Below, piece by piece: positions 59,773-64,000 of a stretch of DNA of 64,000 nt. The DNA lies in the NCBI RefSeq assembly GCF_900102005.1, contig NZ_LT627736.1, positions 2,108,001-2,172,000 of the forward strand. The letters are read 5' to 3'. The DNA comes from Microbacterium sp. LKL04 (lineage in GTDB: Bacteria; Actinomycetota; Actinomycetes; Actinomycetales; Microbacteriaceae). A program made the position numbers and the translations under genes. The stretch's first letter is position 1. Each line of letters starts with the position of its first letter. The notes beneath the pieces are model-generated. The model did no database searches and was not told where the DNA came from. It was given only the letters and a program-made list of their open reading frames with translations.

Positions 59773-59819
59773 GGGTAAGCGCTTTCCCCCAGTGTGACAC
59801 CGGCGGTCGGTTTGCGCAA
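59773..59819 (-). promoter_or_regulatory. Promoter with LacI-type operator for the oxidoreductase/DUF993 operon
   Basis: On the minus strand TTGCGC (59814-59819), a 17-bp spacer and CACACT (59791-59796) form a plausible promoter. The palindrome GGGTAAGCGCTTTCCC (plus strand, 59773-59788) starts right after the -10 and covers the expected transcription start. The arrangement matches the promoter at 63.9 kb, and a LacI gene lies in the same cluster. Confidence 0.8.
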
Positions 59820-59829
59820 GAACCGAGAC

Positions 59830-60486
59830 TCAGCGCCGCCGGGCGGGGACTGCGACGACGGCGAGAACCGCGCAGCCTAGGGCTGCCGGCAGCAGGGGCG
59901 GGAGCATCCACGTCAGGATGACGACGAGCGCAGCCGCCGCGATGTAGAACACGAGTCCTCGCAGGTCGCTCCGGACGATCGCCGGAACGCTGCGCACGGC
60001 CGCCCGCCAGCCGGCTCGCGGATCCCACGCACCCGCCGCAATCAGCAGCCCTACGGCGAGCACGGCGAGGCCTGCCCAGCCGACGGCTTCGATGACGACG
60101 CCGCCGGGCAGGAACCCAGATCGTGCGAGGTCGATGTCGATGACCAGCACGACGGCGACCACAGCGGCGATGAGCCCGACGACGCTGCCGCCGGCGATCC
60201 CGGCACGCACATCGCGCCAGAACAGACCGAGCCGGGAATCGTCCGCTGCGATGTAGCGACCGAGATGACGGATGCCGGCCGCCAGGGCGATCGGCAGGGT
60301 CACGACCAGCGCGCCCACCAGCACGACGAGGAGCCCCACGAGGAGGACCTCACCGAAGAGCGCGAACTTCGCGGCGGCGCCGGGGAACCGGGACGGCGGG
60401 CGCTCGTCGAGGACGGGACCGCTGCCGGAGCGGTCGGCGCGCACCGCGGCACGCGCCGCGCGCCGATCCGCTCGCGTCCCGGCCAT
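59830..60486 (-). CDS. DUF624/YesL-like membrane protein
   Basis: This 218-residue protein has a charged N-terminus and about five membrane helices. The first is FALFGEVLLVGLLVVLVGALVVTLPIALAAGIRHLGRYIAADDSRLGLFWRDVRAG, resembling YesL (DUF624) proteins that accompany carbohydrate ABC transporters. It starts 2 bp after the permease stop and is the last gene of the transporter operon. A helper role for the transporter is inferred. Confidence 0.8.
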   Translation of the reverse strand: MAGTRADRRAARAAVRADRSGSGPVLDERPPSRFPGAAAKFALFGEVLLVGLLVVLVGALVVTLPIALAAGIRHLGRYIAADDSRLGLFWRDVRAGIAGGSVVGLIAAVVAVVLVIDIDLARSGFLPGGVVIEAVGWAGLAVLAVGLLIAAGAWDPRAGWRAAVRSVPAIVRSDLRGLVFYIAAAALVVILTWMLPPLLPAALGCAVLAVVAVPARRR

Positions 60487-60488
60487 CG

Positions 60489-61427
60489 TCAGCCCTTGAG
60501 GCCCTGCGTCGCGACGCCGTCCACGAGGAAGCGCTGGAACACGAGGAAGAAGAGCAGCACGGGCACGAGAGCGAGGAACGACGCCGTGACCGTCGCGCCG
60601 AAGTCGCTCGTCGACGACTGGTCGTTGTAGAGGCGCAGCGCGATCGGGAGCGGGTAGTTCTCCGGGCTCGTCAGATACAGCAGCGGCCCGAGGAAGTCGT
60701 TCCACGACCAGATGAAGGCGAAGATCGCGCAGGTGATCAGCGCGGGCTTCACGAGAGGCAGGATGATCGCCCAGAAGATCCGGACGTGTCCGGCGCCGTC
60801 GATGCGGGCCGCCTCGTCCATGTCGCGCGGCATCTGCCGCATGAACTGCACGAGGAGGAAGACGAAGAACGCCTCGGTCGCGAGGAACTTCGGCAGGACG
60901 AGCGGCCAGAAGGTGTCGACCAGGCCCAGATTGTTGAACAGGATGTACTGCGGGATGATCACGACGTGGAACGGCAGCAGCAGCGTGCCGATCATCGCGG
61001 CGAACAGGATCCCGAGGCCCTTGAACTGGATGCGGGCGAACGCGTAGGCGGCCAGCGCGCTGGAGAACACGGTGCCGACGACGGCCAGGACCGCGAGGAT
61101 CAGCGAGTTGCCGAAGAACTGCCACAGCGGGACGCCGGCGATGCCGTCGAAGACCTTCAGATAGTTGTCGAAGGTCGGCTGCTGCGGGATCAGCCCGGGG
61201 TTCTGACCGAACTCGGAGTTCGGCTTCAGCGTCGAGATGCCCAGCCACACGAGCGGGTACAGGACGAGGGCGGTCAGCGCGATCAGGACGACGAGCCAGA
61301 TGACCGTCTGCCAGGTCTTGCGCTTCACGCGACGACGGCGCTGCGGCGGAGCGGCGATCGTCTGCTGCGCGGCGAAGACGGGGGTGGATGCCGCGCCCGA
61401 GGTCGTGGCGACGTTGGAGGTGCTCAT
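60489..61427 (-). CDS. Carbohydrate ABC transporter permease (MalG-like)
   Basis: This 312-residue permease has six membrane helices and the EAA loop MDEAARIDGAGHVRIFWAIILPLVKPAL, which docks the ATPase. The N-terminal 35 residues are cytoplasmic and basic. It overlaps the other permease gene as ATGA. No ATPase gene is present, so a shared MsiK/UgpC-type ATPase encoded elsewhere is expected. Confidence 0.95.
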   Translation of the reverse strand: MSTSNVATTSGAASTPVFAAQQTIAAPPQRRRRVKRKTWQTVIWLVVLIALTALVLYPLVWLGISTLKPNSEFGQNPGLIPQQPTFDNYLKVFDGIAGVPLWQFFGNSLILAVLAVVGTVFSSALAAYAFARIQFKGLGILFAAMIGTLLLPFHVVIIPQYILFNNLGLVDTFWPLVLPKFLATEAFFVFLLVQFMRQMPRDMDEAARIDGAGHVRIFWAIILPLVKPALITCAIFAFIWSWNDFLGPLLYLTSPENYPLPIALRLYNDQSSTSDFGATVTASFLALVPVLLFFLVFQRFLVDGVATQGLKG

Positions 61428-62416
61428 CGGTTGTCTCCGGCGTAGTGCACCCAGGAGCGCTGGGTGCGGAAGAGGATGAAGGCGATGATCGCGACGACCA
61501 CCAGCAGGACCCAGGCGATGGCTGCGGCGTAGCCCATCTGGCCGTCGCTGAAGCCTCGCTTGTAGAGGTAGATCGTGATGAAGTTCGTCATGCCGGCGGG
61601 GCCGCCGGAGCCGTTCGAGATGATGTACGCCGAGGCGAACACCTGGAACGCGCCGATGAGACCCAGCAGCAGGTTGAAGAAGATGACCGGCGACAGCATC
61701 GGGAGGGTGACCGCGCGGAAGCGGTACCAGGGTCCGGCGCCGTCCATCTCGGCCGCTTCGTAGAGCTCCTTCGGCACCTGCTTGAGTCCGGCGAGGAAGA
61801 TGACCATCGTCGCGCCGAACTGCCAGATCGACAGGATGATCATGGCGGGCAGGACGAGGCTCGGGTTTCCGATCCACCCGCCGAGGTCGATGCCGATGGC
61901 CGACAGGGACGAGTCGACGGGGCCTTCGGAGCCGAACATCGCGCGCCAGACGATCGCGACCGACACCGACCCGCCGATGAGCGAGGGTGCGTAGAACGCC
62001 GAGCGGAAGAAGCCGGCGCCCTTGTCGCGGTAGTTGAGCAGCATCGCCACGAGAAGCGCCGCGATCAGGGTGATCGGCGTTCCGACGAAGACGTAGACGA
62101 GGGTGATCTGCGCCGACTGGATGAACTGGGGATCGTTCGTGAACAGGCGGACGTAGTTGTCGAGCCCGATCCAGCGGGGCGGGGTGAAGATGTTGTACCG
62201 GGTGAACGAGAGGTACAGCGAGTACCCCATCGGGATGATCGTCAGGCCGAAGAAGCCGACGAGCCATGGGATGAGGAATCCGTAGCCGGCGAGCGTCTCC
62301 TTGCGAGCGCGCGAGCGCTGGGTGGGACGGCTCAGGTTCTCGGGCCGGCGCTTGTTCGCGAGTGCGCGACGCCGCTTCTCGCCGGTGACGATGACTCTCG
62401 TCGCGGTGGTGCTCAC
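61424..62416 (-). CDS. Carbohydrate ABC transporter permease (MalF-like)
   Basis: This 330-residue permease has six helices after a basic N-terminus, the segment FLIPWLVGFFGLTIIPMGYSLYLSFTRYNIF and the EAA loop YEAAEMDGAGPWYRFRAVTLPMLSPV. GTG 62416 is chosen because GGAG lies 7 nt upstream and upstream residues are antisense to a hairpin region. It forms the membrane channel with the following permease. Confidence 0.95.
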   Translation of the reverse strand: MSTTATRVIVTGEKRRRALANKRRPENLSRPTQRSRARKETLAGYGFLIPWLVGFFGLTIIPMGYSLYLSFTRYNIFTPPRWIGLDNYVRLFTNDPQFIQSAQITLVYVFVGTPITLIAALLVAMLLNYRDKGAGFFRSAFYAPSLIGGSVSVAIVWRAMFGSEGPVDSSLSAIGIDLGGWIGNPSLVLPAMIILSIWQFGATMVIFLAGLKQVPKELYEAAEMDGAGPWYRFRAVTLPMLSPVIFFNLLLGLIGAFQVFASAYIISNGSGGPAGMTNFITIYLYKRGFSDGQMGYAAAIAWVLLVVVAIIAFILFRTQRSWVHYAGDNR

Positions 62417-62444
62417 GGGCTGCTCCAGATGTCGGGGGGACGGT

Positions 62445-62478
62445 GCGGGGCCCGGATGCCGCGGCATCCGGACCCCGC
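62445..62478 (-). repeat. Intercistronic GGATGCC hairpin between binding-protein and permease genes
   Basis: The perfect 20-bp palindrome CCGGATGCCGCGGCATCCGG (62452-62471) is extended by GCGGGG/CCCCGC (62445-62450, 62473-62478) with one mismatch. It begins seven bases after the binding-protein stop. Such a structure can stabilise the upstream mRNA and reduce read-through, giving more binding protein than permease. Confidence 0.8.
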
Positions 62479-62484
62479 GATCGG

Positions 62485-63771
62485 TCACGAGTTGAGGGCG
62501 ACGTCCATCTCGGTGAAGAACTGCGAGACGGCCTCGTCGACGGTCATGGTCCCGAAGTTCAGTTCCACGCCGAGCTGACGGAACTTCTCCTCGAGAGTGC
62601 CATAGCCGACGATCGGGACGGGAGGTGCGTCGCCGAGACGGTCGGCGATGGACTCCTCGTATGCCTTGACCTGCTCGCTGAGCGGGTCGAGGTCGGCGGC
62701 GGCCAGGGCTGTCTCCGACGCGGGCAGACCGCGGTTGGTGCCGAAGATCTCACCCGACTCGGGCGAGTTGACGAGGAAGTTCACCAGCGTCGCCGCGGCC
62801 TCGGGGTGGTCGGTGTTCGCCGCGATCGAGTGCAGCATGGAGGGCTTCAGGTAGAGGTCCTTCGCGCCTTCCTCGGTCACCGGCGGGGCGACGAGACCGA
62901 GCTCGGTGTAGTCCGCGCCGAGGTTGCCGAGGTAGCCGGCACCGAAGTTGTCCCACGTGAGCTCGCTGGCGGTGATGGCCGTGTCGAACGGCCCGAGCGG
63001 CAACGCCTCTTCTACGGTCTGCTGCGGCGCGCCGATGCCGTCACGGATCGACTGCCCCTCCTCCCAGAACGCCTTCAGCCGCGCCTCGTCGAAGCCGGGC
63101 TCGCCGTCCTCGGTGAAGAGGTTGCCGCCCTCGGCGCGCAGCTGGAGTTCGAAGTTCTGGATGCGACCCGTGTAGTCGCTTCCGCCCCAGTACTCGCCGC
63201 CGCTGGCGTCGGTGATGTCCTTCATCCAGGCGGTGTAGTCGTCCCAGGAGCCGCCGGGGAACTCGTCCGCGCCGGCCTTCTCGAGGAGGACCGGGTTGGT
63301 GAACAGGCCCCAGGCGTTGGTCGAGGTCGCGATGCCGTAGGTGGTGTCGTTGACGACGCCGATGTCGAGGATGTTCTGCGGGAGCGGGTCGGTCTCGATG
63401 ATGCCGCCGAGGTACGGGTCGAGGTCGAGCAGGAGCCCGTTCTCGGAGTACTGGCGCAGGTACGAGTAGTCGAACTGCATGACGTCGGGCAGGTTCTTGC
63501 CCGCCGCCTCGGTCTGCCGCTTCTCCCAGAACTCGGGGAACGCGAGGAAGCTCGTGCTCACCGTGATGTTCGGGTACTTCTCGTTGAACGCCTCGATCGC
63601 CTTGTTGTAGAGGTCGGCGCGGACGTCGTTACCCCAGAAGGCGAGGTCGAGCGAGACCTTCTCGTCGGGGTCGTACGTGCCGGCGGGCTCCGGCGAACCG
63701 GCGCAGCCGGCAAGGGCGATGACCGACCCCGTCGCGAGTGCGACGGCGGCAAGTGCGCGTTTGCTGAACAT
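62485..63771 (-). CDS. Carbohydrate ABC transporter substrate-binding lipoprotein
   Basis: This 428-residue extracellular binding protein has a lipoprotein signal peptide with lipobox LAGC (about residues 20-23). It is a family 1 (MalE-like) solute-binding fold: LDLAFWGNDVRADLYNKAIEAFNEKYPNITV, LPDVMQFDYSYLRQY and GLPASETALAA. The ligand is probably an oligosaccharide but cannot be named. ATG 63771 has GAGAGGA about 7 nt upstream. It leads the transporter operon under a LacI-type operator shared in sequence with the oxidoreductase operon. Confidence 0.95.
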   Translation of the reverse strand: MFSKRALAAVALATGSVIALAGCAGSPEPAGTYDPDEKVSLDLAFWGNDVRADLYNKAIEAFNEKYPNITVSTSFLAFPEFWEKRQTEAAGKNLPDVMQFDYSYLRQYSENGLLLDLDPYLGGIIETDPLPQNILDIGVVNDTTYGIATSTNAWGLFTNPVLLEKAGADEFPGGSWDDYTAWMKDITDASGGEYWGGSDYTGRIQNFELQLRAEGGNLFTEDGEPGFDEARLKAFWEEGQSIRDGIGAPQQTVEEALPLGPFDTAITASELTWDNFGAGYLGNLGADYTELGLVAPPVTEEGAKDLYLKPSMLHSIAANTDHPEAAATLVNFLVNSPESGEIFGTNRGLPASETALAAADLDPLSEQVKAYEESIADRLGDAPPVPIVGYGTLEEKFRQLGVELNFGTMTVDEAVSQFFTEMDVALNS

Positions 63772-63864
63772 CTTTGTCCTCTCTCGAACGTCCGTGTTGC
63801 GAGTGCTGGTGGACGTCTTGGTCCGTGATTGCGGCTTCCTTCGGTGCCGTGGGCCGGGCCCACA

Positions 63865-63910
63865 GGAAAGCGCTTGCCACGAGAGTAGCGACAATTGAAA
63901 CGTTTTTCAA
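63865..63910 (-). promoter_or_regulatory. Strong promoter with LacI-type operator for the ABC transporter operon
   Basis: On the minus strand TTGAAA (63905-63910), a 17-bp spacer and TACTCT (63882-63887) match sigma-70-type promoters well. GGAAAGCGCTTGCC (plus strand, 63865-63878) covers the start-site region, as at 59.8 kb. The -35 region itself lies in a second LacI-like near-palindrome, TTGAAACGTTTTTCAA (63895-63910), which may bind another regulator. Confidence 0.85.
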
Positions 63911-63919
63911 GAGGTGCCT

Positions 63920-64000
63920 GTGACCGGTCCCAAGGGCAGTCTAACCGCCGGTGCCGCGTCGATCATGGCCGACATCGAGGGCAGGAGCCGACGTTGTCAG
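63920..64000 (+). CDS. Partial gene at right edge, possibly a transcriptional regulator
   Basis: GTG 63920 follows AAGAGG by 5 nt and opens a frame to the window end: VTGPKGSLTAGAASIMADIE, then GRSRRCQ (27 residues). The length is too short for recognition. Its divergent place beside a sugar ABC transporter and the short N-terminal pattern would suit a ROK or similar regulator, but that is a guess. Confidence 0.4.
   Translation, partial: MTGPKGSLTAGAASIMADIEGRSRRCQ

Overview
The window is very GC-rich (about 70% by eye), densely packed and full of GTG starts and ATGA/GTGA gene overlaps. Its proteins (YkoE-type ECF thiamine transporter, araDBA without a transporter, DUF4383, YtxH/holin/DUF3618 trio, GlyRS without a beta subunit) fit a Microbacteriaceae actinobacterium, most like Microbacterium. 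It looks chromosomal. I see no insertion sequence, integrase, prophage, CRISPR, rRNA or tRNA, and no gap without a gene longer than about 250 bp.

Layout. 1-1616: end of an aldo/keto reductase, a 29-bp tandem repeat, and rlmN. 1675-6145: a complete beta-glucoside module with a LicT/BglG antiterminator, a textbook RAT/terminator switch, a PTS EIIBCA permease and a 6-phospho-beta-glucosidase. 6111-13156: homocysteine methyltransferase, HAD phosphatase, a three-gene acyl-CoA (beta-oxidation-like) operon, an APH-like kinase and GNAT enzymes. 13172-16053: TPP-riboswitch-controlled thiamine/HMP ECF transporter. 16196-30793: a D,D-carboxypeptidase, a J-domain/NERD protein, an HIBYL-CoA hydrolase-like protein, heme genes (HemD, HemG) around a small envelope-protein operon, an HhH-GPD protein, glycyl-tRNA synthetase, a flotillin pair, an SDR and an MFS pump. 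30918-46156: an MFS pump, an enolase-superfamily OSBS/NSAR with a COG3375-type GNAT, a MetE-like protein, a WcbI protein, an acyl-CoA ligase, a POT peptide transporter, PurU, a MerR regulator, an M13 peptidase and an HdeD-lipase fusion. 46284-51147: LacI regulator plus araDBA. 51210-63771: two small membrane proteins, then a carbohydrate locus: DUF2264 protein, glycerate kinase, LacI, sugar-phosphate isomerase/epimerase-like protein, DUF993 protein, Gfo/Idh/MocA oxidoreductase, DUF624-like protein, two ABC permeases and a lipoprotein binding protein.

Regulation is unusually readable. Besides the RAT switch and the TPP riboswitch, two promoters at 59.8 and 63.9 kb carry near-identical AAGCGCTT palindromes just downstream of their -10 boxes. 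They join the transporter and the oxidoreductase/DUF993 operon into one predicted LacI regulon of unknown substrate, which is the best candidate for an undescribed pathway. Many genes have a TANNNT box 6-7 nt before the start codon, implying leaderless mRNAs.

At the DNA level, the word GGATGCC(G) is about nine-fold more frequent than base composition predicts. It occurs in several codon phases on both strands, and is repeatedly arranged as inverted pairs in intergenic hairpins. This resembles the organisation of DNA-uptake or other architecture-imparting words.
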